The notes under the pieces are model-generated. The model did not search any database and was not told where the DNA came from. It saw only the letters and a list, made by a program, of their open reading frames with translations. Source: Streptomyces cupreus (GTDB lineage: Bacteria > Actinomycetota > Actinomycetes > Streptomycetales > Streptomycetaceae). From it: a stretch of DNA of 64,000 nucleotides. The stretch is taken from the NCBI RefSeq assembly GCF_014257025.1, contig NZ_JACMSF010000042.1:20203-84202 (forward strand), written 5' to 3'. How positions within the stretch are numbered: the stretch's first letter is position 1; every line of letters starts with the position of its first letter. Positions 8,501 through 16,584 of the stretch are shown one piece after another. The position numbers and the translations under genes are program-made.

Positions 8501-10992
8501 CCCGCCGACCAGTGACCCAGAGCCAGATTGGCTCGCGCCGTCAGGGTCGTCGGGTGCAGCGGACCGTACAGGCGGGTGTGGACGGTGACGAGTTCCGTGA
8601 ACTCCCGTACAGCACGGGTGTGGTCGCCCGCTCGGCGCCGGGTGCCCGCCCGGAAGGCCCTGATTCGCAGGGTGCTTGGATGGTCGTTGCCCAGTGCGCG
8701 CGCGTAGTCGGCGACGAGAGCCTCGTAGTCGGCCAAGGCCTGGGCGTAGTCGTCCCGGCTTCGCCGGACCCGCGCGACGTCGTCGCGATAGTCGAGCGTG
8801 GCCGGATCGTCCGGGCCCCGCACCCGGGCGCTGTGCTCCGCCAGCGCCTCAAACTCCGGCAGTACGGCGTCTGGGCCCACCACGTCCCAGCGTGCGTAAG
8901 TCAGGTGCTGGCGGCAGCGCAGGGTGTCCGCATGGTCCTCGCCCTGCACGCGTTCGCGGTCGGCGAGGAGTTCCTCGTACAGGCCGAGCGCCGTGACCGG
9001 GTCGCCCGCCGACGAGTGCGCCGAGGCCAGCTCGCCGCGGCTCTTCAGGGTCTCCGTATGGTCCGGTCCGTGTACGTGGGTCCGGTCCGTCACGGCGGCC
9101 TCGTACAGCCGCAGCGCCGTGCGGTGGTCCCCGGCCGCTTCGTGGGCCCTGGCTAGGCCGGTGCGGGCGGCCAGCGTGTCCTCGTGACGGTCGCCCAGCA
9201 GTCGCTCGCGGTCCGCATGGACAGACTCGAACTCGGCCACCGCCTCCTCGTGATGGCCCGCCTGCTGGAGGGCCTTCGCCAGGTCGGCGCGGGCGGTGAG
9301 GGTGTCCTCGTGCTCGGAACCCTGGACGCGGAGGCGGTCGGCGACCACGGTTCTGAGTTCCCGTACGGCCCGGATCGCCTCGCCCGCCTTGTGGTGTGCC
9401 AGGGCCAGGTCGTGGTGGCCGCGCAGGGTCTCCTGGGCGTCCGGGCCGTGCAGGCGGCGGCGGTCCAGGTACAGGTTGCGGTACAGCTCGACGGCCCGGG
9501 CCGGGTTGCCCGCCTGGGTGTGCAGGTCAGCCAGGCGGTCACGGTCGGCGAGGGCCTCGTCATCAGGGACATGGGTCTCGGCTTGGACCACCCGGTCCAT
9601 GAGGGGTATGGCGAGGGACTGTTGCTCGCGGGAGATCAGTTCCTCGGCGCCCCGGCGGTACATCGCGAGGATGTCGTTGCTCGGCGTGGTGGGCGGCGGG
9701 CCCGGGGACGCCAGGGCCTGGATGTGGACGAGCAGTTGGCGCAGGCGCTCCTGTGTGGCGCCCGCGCACTCCGCCGCCAGGGCGCGTTCCGCACGGTCGC
9801 GGGCGTTGGGGGCCTCGGCGGGGGAGGCCTGGCGCAGGGTCTTCTGGACCAGGCGGTGCAGGGACAGACCGTCCGGGCCGGAGGTGACAAGGTGGTAGGC
9901 GGCGAGCGCGGCGAGCACCTCGTCCTTCGCTCCCGCCAAGCGACTCGCTACCTCGCGCGGGACCGGCTCGGCGGCGAACCACGCCAGCGCGTACAACGTG
10001 GGTACGGCCACCGGGTGGGCCCCGCGGATCGTCTCCAGACTCGTCCGCCAGATCTGTGTGATCGTCCGCCCCGAGCGGCTCGCCCCGTCAGTGAGGACCA
10101 ACTCCGGAACCCGGGCGAGCCGCTCGCGATAGGTGTCGAGACGCATCCGAGTCTCCCGCAGATACGCCCCCGCCTGGGTGAGAGCCAGCGGCAGGTGGCC
10201 GAGGTCGGCGGCGAGCTGCGCGACCAACTCGTCGTGCGTTCCGCCACCCACGTGCCCGGCGGTGGCGCGCAGCAGTTCTACGGACTCCTCATCACCGAGC
10301 ACGTCGAGGTCGACCAGATCCGCGCCCTCCGGCCAGCCGCCCCGGCTTCGGCTGGTCACCAGCTGGTGGCCGTGGCCCAGCAGGCGCCCCATTACCGGGG
10401 TCAGGTTCTGCGGGTGCTCGACGTTGTCGTAGACCAGCAGCCACCCGTGATGTCTCTCCAGCCAGGTCAGCGCCCACTCGGTACGCTCCCGGGCGGTGGC
10501 GTGGGCGGCCCAGGACGGGTACAGGCGCAGGGCCAGGTCGGCGAGGCCGGTGTCGATCTGCTCCTCGCTCTCACCGGTGATCCACCAGACCAGCGAGTAC
10601 GTCTCCCGGGTGGCGTGGGCGTAGCGCAGCACCAGGGCCGTCTTGCCGATACCGCCCAGACCGCTCACCGCGGTGGCGGTCGCCGTGGCCTGGGTGACGA
10701 TGCCGCGCCCTGCGGAGCGGGACAGGGACTGGCGTAAGCGGTCGAGGTCGACGCTCCGGCCGACGAACGGCTGCGCGGGCAGCGGGGGCAGATTGGTCAG
10801 GTCGGCAGGCGGGCGCACCCGGCCGGCGGCGGTCTTCACCTCCTCGCTCAGCACCGGCGGAGCCGGATCGGTGTGCGGATCGGGGTACGCGTCGGAACGA
10901 GGGCGCGGGCCGCCGCTGTCCCGGTCGGGCATCGTAGGATCGGCCCGCAGAGCGGTCGTACTGGTGGCCCTTGCCTGGTCGATGACGCTCAT
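5431..10992 (-). CDS. STAND NTPase (NB-ARC type) with about 27 TPR-like repeats
   Basis: 1853 residues. Residues 1-75 are low-complexity; 75-300 form an NB-ARC/STAND module with Walker A GLGGIGKT (111-118), Walker B LLVYDN (D189) and the GHLPLA motif (270-275). A winged-helix-like part follows to about 430. From about 470 to 1690 there are ~42-residue helical repeats of kinesin-light-chain/TPR type, each marked by a variant of LxGPDHPDTL; I count 25 in near-continuous array plus two more near the end. The last ~160 residues look beta-sandwich-like. STAND proteins are sensors that oligomerise on ligand binding. TTA codons at 86, 886 and 905 suggest bldA-dependent, late translation. The gene leads the operon with CHAT and hydrolase; a purine-rich stretch precedes the ATG. 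Confidence 0.9.
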   Translation of the reverse strand: MSVIDQARATSTTALRADPTMPDRDSGGPRPRSDAYPDPHTDPAPPVLSEEVKTAAGRVRPPADLTNLPPLPAQPFVGRSVDLDRLRQSLSRSAGRGIVTQATATATAVSGLGGIGKTALVLRYAHATRETYSLVWWITGESEEQIDTGLADLALRLYPSWAAHATARERTEWALTWLERHHGWLLVYDNVEHPQNLTPVMGRLLGHGHQLVTSRSRGGWPEGADLVDLDVLGDEESVELLRATAGHVGGGTHDELVAQLAADLGHLPLALTQAGAYLRETRMRLDTYRERLARVPELVLTDGASRSGRTITQIWRTSLETIRGAHPVAVPTLYALAWFAAEPVPREVASRLAGAKDEVLAALAAYHLVTSGPDGLSLHRLVQKTLRQASPAEAPNARDRAERALAAECAGATQERLRQLLVHIQALASPGPPPTTPSNDILAMYRRGAEELISREQQSLAIPLMDRVVQAETHVPDDEALADRDRLADLHTQAGNPARAVELYRNLYLDRRRLHGPDAQETLRGHHDLALAHHKAGEAIRAVRELRTVVADRLRVQGSEHEDTLTARADLAKALQQAGHHEEAVAEFESVHADRERLLGDRHEDTLAARTGLARAHEAAGDHRTALRLYEAAVTDRTHVHGPDHTETLKSRGELASAHSSAGDPVTALGLYEELLADRERVQGEDHADTLRCRQHLTYARWDVVGPDAVLPEFEALAEHSARVRGPDDPATLDYRDDVARVRRSRDDYAQALADYEALVADYARALGNDHPSTLRIRAFRAGTRRRAGDHTRAVREFTELVTVHTRLYGPLHPTTLTARANLALGHWSAGQCAEAIRIFEALVPDRSSVLGERHPKVLATREDLARARQASGDHESAVAELKGLLSDLTTTLGHPQDHQRVLELRRTLAEAFSGAGSHAQAIEVYDELVAVQERLYGHEHPWTMGSREQRGLALLEARRYREAARAFDTLVADRTRIQGPEHKTTLRARHRHCWALRLAGEHSNAVASYEKLLADHLRLQGPETTNTLGVRNNLALARSSARDHERALKELSELLADRRRLFGADAPVTLLVHENLAWAHRMASAPEQAVALYEEVVAARTRISGAGHPDTLSVREELALARRRNGDHESSLSDLESVLRDRIRLHGSDHASVLYVRLEMAQGYSRLGKHEAAVSLADETVAQHTRVLGPDHPRTLTSRRVLAYVRLQHGRYGEAIAGYESVIADQERILDSDDTETFWTRDLLAAAHVHRRDHARAIAVLEQLVADRTAVQGPEHFATLSCRLELARRRELADDRVRALRDLEALGEIFERLLGPDHPDTLDVWDDIAWVCSGPAVAGRAVAVAEELVRRLTRLFGPLDARTLDARVRLVSALGEAGLLGRATAEAASLLEDRRGLLGTDHRVVLATGRLLALLLRGRGERLGAIRELTALIEAADRAWGPGHPDTTEYRVSLAFAHWEAGDTRQAAILLDEVCRQYAKDLPDEHLARLEARAHLIWLTADIGPADRAVRDARRLIADAARHHGQGSRVTLDLMNVLAHALLQAGKPDEALEVLSHSLRSYAALVPHLRLPTTPDAITEAHRRAAEAPMKPGWATDQPEWTQAGVVVEIFAAWHAGFLPTFTTELAHVLSATGTPEAAVDLLNAVHAARATLFGPDHPDTLESLTELAFACLEAGTPDLGPAHDELLAAWERVYGPDHPDIPLLRWRLRTARPAWRARLLLLEETPLVGSPARLEVRLERVPGVPPTDLGRVVVTAGCRSSATVDPPMAEYEPDDPTRFTFTAREPGEHDVRFTLYDHASGHMLQEIRAVFPVLGDRPHGTGEGNENGAGDSRGDRQGPVPRLHGDTTAAN

Positions 10993-11105
10993 GTCCCCCC
11001 GTGCCTTTCCTGACGCCGTCTCCCGGCGCGGTCAATTCCCCTCGGGTGCACAGTAGTTACAGCAAGTCCATCAACGGTAGCGAGACGCTGGGGAGTTGTC
11101 AGCGG

Positions 11106-11600
11106 TCAGCGGGGCCAGCTCGCTGGCGCGCGTGATCCCGTCACCGTGGAGGTGCGCCTGAACGCTTGGCCAGTCTGGAAGTTGTGCCAGAGCGCTGCGG
11201 CCAGCGCGAGGACGCGCTGTGCGACGCGCACGGCCACGCCCCCGCATGTACGGCCACCATGTTGTTCCAGGTCAAGCCAGCCCTTGAGCGTGTCGTTCAT
11301 CGACTTGATCAGCTGACAGACCTTCTTGAGCATCGGCTCTCCGGCCCGGACAGCCTCGCGTCATCGACGGACACAGCAGCGTGATGCCTTGCTGGGACGG
11401 TGACCGCTCGACGACCCCGGACGCGGTGCCCTTGTCCGTGATCAGCAGCAGGCCGGACGGCTCACGCCAGGGCCCTCAGAATCGGCATTCCGGTCGGGGT
11501 GCACACCAGGAACAGCCGTAGCCCCCAATGGAACCAGAGTGGGATGCGCAGGATGGTCAAGTTCGTCGTCACAAACGGATCTTGAGCACCCTCGTCTCAT
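11106..11600 (-). pseudogene. decayed IS982-family transposase
   Basis: The last open piece (11106-11333) reads SMNDTLKGWLDLEQHGGRT and ALAAALWHNFQTGQ, which is the C-terminal signature of IS982-type transposases. Further upstream on the same strand, translation in shifted frames gives LFLVCTPTGMPIL and LLLITDKG, also parts of that family. Several frameshifts and stops separate the pieces and no N-terminal DDE half remains. I see no clear terminal inverted repeats. This fills the ~700-base gap between the STAND gene and the acetyltransferase gene and marks past mobile-element activity next to the operon. Confidence 0.75.
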
Positions 11601-11700
11601 GCCCGAAGGCATTCGGAAGACTCGTCTAGGACCGAAGTCCCGGCGCCGTTGCGGCCGGGGACCGCCGACGGGGGCCCGGGTGGCTGCCTAGGGTTATGGG

Positions 11701-12498
11701 ATGTCCGACACACTGGAGTTCGATCTCGACGTGTATCTCGGCCGTATTGGATGGGCCGGGGAGCGCAGGGCCGATCGGGGCACCTTGCGGGGGGTCCATC
11801 TCGCGCATTCCTGTGCCATTCCCTTTGAGAACCTGGACCCCGTCAGCGGTAGGGCGCCCTCGCTCGACCTCGGTGACCTGATGGCCAAGCTGGTCCACGG
11901 CCGTCGCGGCGGTTACTGCTACGAGCACAACACCCTCTTCCGGCACGCGCTGGAGGCCCTCGGTTTCCGGGTGACCGGACTTGCGGCACGCGTCGTCCTC
12001 GGCGCGGACCGGCCCGAGAGCCGGCCGCGCACCCACATGACGCTGCTCGTCCATGCCCCCGGCGACCAGCAGCCGTACCTCGCCGACGTCGGCTTCGGAG
12101 CCATCGGCGCGCTGCTGGAGCCGGTACCGCTGAAGACCGGCGGCGAGTTCCACGACGCGGGCCGCCGGCACCGGCTCGTCCACGCCCCGCACCACGGGCC
12201 GCTGGAGCTGTGGGTGTTGGAGGCGCATGACGGGAAGGGCTGGGAGCAGCAGTACGCCTTCACCCTGGACCCCTTCGAGAAGCCCGACTACGAGGTGTTC
12301 AACTGGCACGTCGGGACGAACCCACGCTCCCCGTTCACCCAGAGCCGCTACGTCCAGCGCGTCACCGCCGAACGCCATGTCCTCCTCCACGGCAACGTCC
12401 TCACGGAGACCCTCGCCGACGGCACGGTCAGCGCACGCGAGGTCGTGGACGAGGACATCGAGCGGCTGCTGAAGGAGGAGTTCGGGATCGAGCTCTGA
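11701..12498 (+). CDS. arylamine N-acetyltransferase
   Basis: 265 residues, the normal length of the family. The catalytic triad is visible: Cys73 in RRGGYCYEHN, His112 in RTHMTLLVHAP and Asp129 in YLADVGFG. The N-terminal helical part has the usual IPFENLDPVSG. These cytoplasmic enzymes transfer acetyl from acetyl-CoA to aromatic amines and hydrazines; in actinomycetes some relatives release amide products in secondary metabolism, but no biosynthetic genes adjoin here. The gene stands alone downstream of the transposase relic, and its 3' end overlaps the convergent XRE gene. Confidence 0.95.
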   Translation: MSDTLEFDLDVYLGRIGWAGERRADRGTLRGVHLAHSCAIPFENLDPVSGRAPSLDLGDLMAKLVHGRRGGYCYEHNTLFRHALEALGFRVTGLAARVVLGADRPESRPRTHMTLLVHAPGDQQPYLADVGFGAIGALLEPVPLKTGGEFHDAGRRHRLVHAPHHGPLELWVLEAHDGKGWEQQYAFTLDPFEKPDYEVFNWHVGTNPRSPFTQSRYVQRVTAERHVLLHGNVLTETLADGTVSAREVVDEDIERLLKEEFGIEL

Positions 12499-13232
12499 CG
12501 GGCGCGGGCGTCGACGCACTCCCGGCGGCCGTCCGCGGGCCGGAAACATGCCCGGACCGTGGTTCCGGGGCTCGTCGCGGTCATTGGTGTGTAGACGTAC
12601 GACTCCGCGTCGATGTCGTCCTCGATCCTCCTGCTGCGGGTCGGGCCGCCCGCGTCCACCTCCAGACGGTCACCCACGCGCGTGCCCCACATCCGGCCCC
12701 AACTGGCCCCGCACGCCTCGCTGTAGCGCAGCGCCACCCAGGCCCCGGTGGCCGTGTGGTGCTCGGCGAGGGTGGCGGGGCCCTTGCCGCAGCCCATGTG
12801 CATGGGGTCCTGGCCCTCGCAGGCGGTTCCTCGGCAGCGGGGGCCGGTGGGGGCGGGGGAGGCGGTCGGTTCGCCGTCGTCGCCCGGCAGGATGAGCAGG
12901 GTCGCCGTCACCACCGCGGCCAGCAGTACGGCGCCCACGGCCACGAGCGGAGCGCGCCGCCGCCCGCGCCGCTCGCCGGGCGTCCCCGGGTCCTTCGCCC
13001 GCCCGCTCCACTCCGCCTCCGCGATCTCCCACAGCGCCAGAAACCGGCCCTCGGGCTCATGGGCGATCCGGCACAGATCCTGAACGGCCTGCCGGGGCGG
13101 CAGCGCCTTGCCGTTGAGATAGCGCTCCCAGGACGACTTGCTGTACGTCGTCCGGCCCGCCAGAGCCGCCATGCTCAGGCCCGTGCGCGCCCTCAACTCC
13201 CGCAGCTCGGCGGCCAGTCGGGTACGGGTCAT
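12348..13232 (-). CDS. membrane-anchored XRE protein with DUF2690-like extracytoplasmic domain
   Basis: 294 residues: an N-terminal helix-turn-helix (LRARTGLSMAALAGRT, SSWERYLNGKALPPR), a basic linker, one membrane helix (APLVAVGAVLLAAVVTATLL, about residues 94-113), then an external domain with cysteines (CRGTACEGQDP, MGCGKGP) typical of DUF2690. The recognisable domain ends near RRECVDAR. The last ~50 residues are Ser/Arg-rich and simply antisense to the 3' end of the acetyltransferase gene, so the original stop has probably been lost or lies in another frame. The ATG overlaps the stop of the gene at 13229-13945 by four bases, giving a two-gene operon. It probably senses something at the cell surface; this is inference from topology. 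Confidence 0.75.
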   Translation of the reverse strand: MTRTRLAAELRELRARTGLSMAALAGRTTYSKSSWERYLNGKALPPRQAVQDLCRIAHEPEGRFLALWEIAEAEWSGRAKDPGTPGERRGRRRAPLVAVGAVLLAAVVTATLLILPGDDGEPTASPAPTGPRCRGTACEGQDPMHMGCGKGPATLAEHHTATGAWVALRYSEACGASWGRMWGTRVGDRLEVDAGGPTRSRRIEDDIDAESYVYTPMTATSPGTTVRACFRPADGRRECVDARARQSSIPNSSFSSRSMSSSTTSRALTVPSARVSVRTLPWRRTWRSAVTRWT

Positions 13233-13945
13233 CCGCGCAGAGCCTTCCAGGTGTGCGGCCCGATGATGCCGTCCACGACCAGACCCTCCCGCTCCTGGAT
13301 CCGCTTGACCGCGCCCTGCGTCAACGGCCCGTAGATCCCGTCGATCTCACCCGGCCGGAACCCCGCCCGCCGTAGCAGACACTGCGCCTCCGCGACCTCG
13401 GGGCCCGCCTGGCCGTACGCCAGAATCGCGTCCTGCGTACGGCTGTTGCCCGCGTACCAGCGCCCGTCCCCGCTCCGCTCCACCCGGCACTCGTACGTCC
13501 GCTTCGACCCTGACGCCGACGGGGGCCGCGGGGGCGCCGACGCGCGATCCTCCCCGCCGTCCGTCAACCGCGCGATCAGCACGACGGACGTGGAGATGGC
13601 CACCACCAGGGCCACCGCCCCCGCCATGAACGCGATCCGCACCGAACGCCCCTGCGGTTGCTCGGACGTTGAGCGGCGCGCGGCCCAGGCCTCCGCGGCG
13701 ACCTCGTGCAGCGCCAGCAGTCTCGTCGGGTCGTCGCCGCCGATGCGGGCCATCGCCTCCACGGCCTCCCGGGGCGGCAGCGAGCGGCCGCCCAGATACC
13801 GCTCCCAGGACTTCGCGCTGTACCCGGTCTTCGCGGCCAACTGCCGCACGCTGAGCCCGCTGTGATCCTTCAGCCGACGCAGACGTACCACCAACTGACG
13901 TACCTGAGGGCTCAGTTCGGCGGGCAGCTCTTTCCAACGCGACAT
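13229..13945 (-). CDS. membrane-anchored XRE protein with extracytoplasmic peptidoglycan-binding domain
   Basis: 238 residues from the ATG at 13945 (MSRWKELPAELSPQ); an in-frame ATG at 13957 adds four. Order: helix-turn-helix (about 20-75, with LKDHSGLSVRQLAAKTGYS and SWERYLGGRSLPP), one membrane helix (IAFMAGAVALVVAISTSVVL), a Ser/Pro linker, then a PG_binding_1 domain with VAEAQCLLRRAGFRPGEIDG and YGPLTQGAVKRIQEREGL. The domain would face the cell wall while the DNA-binding domain is cytoplasmic, suggesting a one-piece wall sensor. It is the first gene of a pair with the DUF2690 protein and is divergent from a secreted protein that carries the same wall-binding fold. Confidence 0.85.
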   Translation of the reverse strand: MSRWKELPAELSPQVRQLVVRLRRLKDHSGLSVRQLAAKTGYSAKSWERYLGGRSLPPREAVEAMARIGGDDPTRLLALHEVAAEAWAARRSTSEQPQGRSVRIAFMAGAVALVVAISTSVVLIARLTDGGEDRASAPPRPPSASGSKRTYECRVERSGDGRWYAGNSRTQDAILAYGQAGPEVAEAQCLLRRAGFRPGEIDGIYGPLTQGAVKRIQEREGLVVDGIIGPHTWKALRG

Positions 13946-14163
13946 GCCTGGAACCACGGCCGAGCACGACGTGCGGTTCCCCGGGCCGTACGGAACCGGC
14001 CATCGGGCGTCCCGCGGGACCGTCCCGGCGGACCAGGTCCCCGCAGGTCAGCGCGCGGGACGTCCCGGGACACCGTCACTTCCCCGGCGGTTGTGGCGCT
14101 CCCCTTCGCCCGCCCCGCAGTCTCGATGGCAACGCAACGCCGCCCACTCGAAGGGGGAAGAAG

Positions 14164-14610
14164 ATGCGAGCAGTGACGAGGACCCTCGTCGGAGCCGGTA
14201 CCGCGGTGGGGATCGCGGTCGGAAGCCTGGCCGCCGCGGGCACCGCCTCCGCGGCGACCGCGCCGGAGACCAGGCCGGCGGTCAGTGCCGAGGCCGTGGC
14301 CCCGCTCGCGGTGAACAACCTGGGCCTGAACACGACCCAGGCCAAGAACTGGCAGTGCTGGCTGCGCGACACGGGCTACAACCCCGGCGCCATCGACGGA
14401 CAGCTGGGCACCAACAGCTGGAAGGCGGCGCAGAACAAATTCAACGACCTGGGCCTCAACGCCGGTGCCGTCGACGGAGTCGTCGGACCCAACACCATCA
14501 AGGCGCTCCAGCGCTACCTGAACATCTTCGACTACGGCCTCACCGTCGACGGGATCGCCGGATCGAAGACCAAGGCCGCGTTCGCCGACTTCAACTCCAT
14601 CGGCTGCTGA
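14164..14610 (+). CDS. secreted peptidoglycan-binding-domain protein
   Basis: 148 residues. A clear signal peptide (MRAVTRTLVGAGTAVGIAVG, cleavage around GTASA-AT) is followed by two PG_binding_1-type units: WQCWLRDTGYNPGAIDGQLG and FNDLGLNAGAVDGVVGPNTI, with a third partial YGLTVDGIAG near the end. There is no catalytic domain. A GGGGGAAGAAG stretch before the ATG supplies a ribosome site. Divergent from the two wall-linked XRE genes, it may belong to the same regulatory circuit. A strong terminator follows. Confidence 0.85.
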   Translation: MRAVTRTLVGAGTAVGIAVGSLAAAGTASAATAPETRPAVSAEAVAPLAVNNLGLNTTQAKNWQCWLRDTGYNPGAIDGQLGTNSWKAAQNKFNDLGLNAGAVDGVVGPNTIKALQRYLNIFDYGLTVDGIAGSKTKAAFADFNSIGC

Positions 14611-14629
14611 GCCGGCCGCCCATGGAACG

Positions 14630-14669
14630 CCGCGGCCCGTCCTCCCGCGGGGGAGAGGACGGGCCGCGG
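14630..14669. terminator. strong hairpin between secreted protein gene and argS
   Basis: CCGCGGCCCGTCCTC (14630-14644) pairs perfectly with GAGGACGGGCCGCGG (14655-14669) over 15 bases with a 10-base loop. It sits between convergent genes, so it can serve both; there is only a weak T-run. Confidence 0.85.
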
Positions 14670-14681
14670 TTCCTTGCTCCG

Positions 14682-16439
14682 CTACAGCCGCTCGGGCGTC
14701 CGGATGCCCAGCAGGGCCATGCCCTGGTGAAGCGTCTTCGCCGTCATGTCGCACAGGAACAGACGGTTCTCGACCTGCTCCGGCGTCTCGGCCTTCAGCA
14801 CCGGGCACTTGTCGTAGAACGACGTGTACAGCGACGCCAACTGGTACAGATACGCGGCCAGCTTGTGCGGGGCGTACTCCGCCGCCGCCTCGAAGACCGT
14901 GTCACCGAACGCGTCCAGATGCAGGCCGAGCGCCCGCTCCGCCTCGTGCAGCGCCAGCTCCGGGTGCGCGGCCGGCTTCGTCTCGCCCGCCTTGCGCAGG
15001 ATCGACTGGATCCGGGCGTACGCATACTGCAGGTACACGCTCGTGTCGCCGTTCAGCGACACCATCTGGTCCAGGTCGAACTTGTAGTCCCGGTTCGGCG
15101 ACGTCGACAGGTCCGCGTACTTCACGGCGCCGATGCCGACCTGCGCGGCCCGCTCCTGGATCTCGTCCTCGGTGAGGTCCTGCGCCTTCTCCCGTACGAC
15201 CTCGGCGGCCCGCTGCACGGCCTCGTCCAGCAGGTCCTCAAGCCGTACGGTCTCGCCCTCACGCGTCTTGAACGGCTTGCCGTCCGCGCCGAGCACGGTG
15301 CCGTAGCCCATGTTGTGCGCGGTGACGTGCTCGGTCAGCCAGCCCGCCCTGCGCGCGGTCTCGAAGACCATCTTGAAGTGCAGCGACTGACGGACGTCCA
15401 CGACGTACAGCAGCGTCGTGGCGTGCAGGTCGAAGACACGGTTCCTGATCGCGGACAGATCGGAGGCCGCGTAGCCGAAGCCGCCGTCCGCCTTCTGCAC
15501 GATCAGCGGCACCGGCTGGTCGTCCTTGCCGCGGATCTCGTCGAAGAAGACGACGAGCGCGCCCTCGGAGCGCACGGCGACACCGGTCTCCTCCAGCAGC
15601 CGCGCCGTCTCCGCCATCATGTCGTTGTACGCGGACTCGCCGACGATCTCGTCGTCCCGGATCTCCATGTCCAGCTTCTCGAAGACGGAGTAGAAGTAGA
15701 CCTTCGACTCGTCCACGAACTGCTGCCACAGCTCCAGGGTCTCCTTGTCGCCGGACTGCAGGGCGACGACCCTCTTGCGCGCCCGCTCCTTGAACTCCTC
15801 GTCCGAGTCGAAGACCACACGCGAGGCCTTGTACACCCGGTTCAGGTTGCTCATCGCCTGCTCGCCGTCGACCTCGGACGCTGGGGCCAGCACGCCGGGG
15901 TTCTCGATCAGGTACTGGATGAGCATGCCGAACTGGGTGCCCCAGTCGCCGATGTGGTGCCGGCCGATCGTCTTCTCGCCGGTGAAGTCGATCATGCCGC
16001 GCAGGGCGTCACCGATCACCGCGGAGCGGAGGTGACCGACGTGCATCTCCTTCGCCACGTTCGGCTGGGCGTAGTCGATGACCGTGATGCCGGGGTTCTC
16101 GGCGAGGGGCACGCCGAGGCGGTCGCTGTCCGCGTAGCGCGCCGCGAGGTTGTCGGTGATCGCCTTGTCGCTGATCGTGACGTTCAGGAAGCCGGGCCCG
16201 GAGACCTCGACGTCCTTGATCACATCACCGGTGACGATGCCGCCGACGACCTGCGCCGCCAGCTCCCTCGGGTTCGCCTTCGCCTTCTTGGCGAGGGCCA
16301 GGATCCCGTTGGCCTGGAAATCGGCCCGGTCGCTTCGTCGCAGCAGCGGGTCGACTCCGTCGGCCTCCGGCAGGGCGGAAGCGAGGGCGTCGGCGAGGCG
16401 CTGGTTGACGAGATCGGTGAGCGACGTGACCGAGGTCAT
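14682..16439 (-). CDS. argS: arginyl-tRNA synthetase
   Basis: 585 residues, normal for class I ArgRS. Seen: the HIGH-type motif in NVAKEMHVGHLRS, the catalytic-core HHIGDWGTQFGM, and the C-terminal anticodon-binding region with YLQYAYARIQSILRK and the ending LHQGMALLGIRTPERL. It charges tRNA-Arg with arginine in the cytoplasm. It is divergent from lysS with a 145-base intergenic region that must hold both promoters. This is a housekeeping gene; nothing unusual was seen. Confidence 0.97.
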   Translation of the reverse strand: MTSVTSLTDLVNQRLADALASALPEADGVDPLLRRSDRADFQANGILALAKKAKANPRELAAQVVGGIVTGDVIKDVEVSGPGFLNVTISDKAITDNLAARYADSDRLGVPLAENPGITVIDYAQPNVAKEMHVGHLRSAVIGDALRGMIDFTGEKTIGRHHIGDWGTQFGMLIQYLIENPGVLAPASEVDGEQAMSNLNRVYKASRVVFDSDEEFKERARKRVVALQSGDKETLELWQQFVDESKVYFYSVFEKLDMEIRDDEIVGESAYNDMMAETARLLEETGVAVRSEGALVVFFDEIRGKDDQPVPLIVQKADGGFGYAASDLSAIRNRVFDLHATTLLYVVDVRQSLHFKMVFETARRAGWLTEHVTAHNMGYGTVLGADGKPFKTREGETVRLEDLLDEAVQRAAEVVREKAQDLTEDEIQERAAQVGIGAVKYADLSTSPNRDYKFDLDQMVSLNGDTSVYLQYAYARIQSILRKAGETKPAAHPELALHEAERALGLHLDAFGDTVFEAAAEYAPHKLAAYLYQLASLYTSFYDKCPVLKAETPEQVENRLFLCDMTAKTLHQGMALLGIRTPERL

Positions 16440-16584
16440 GGGGTGGGAGCCGTTCTCCTCGTGGGATGGATAGACCCGGCCAGTATCCCATGGGGGTAAA
16501 GCGGTTTTCCCGGGCGCGGTGCGGTCTGGGAGAATGTCCGCGTCAGCCGTTTGACCGTACTGGCTGCCCTGGAGAAAGAAGGAC

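Noticed and set aside
14795..16499. Several open frames overlapping argS, including one of 851 codons on the plus strand from 13944
   Set aside because: They conflict with argS and with the secreted protein gene, both with clear motifs, and show no homology pattern.
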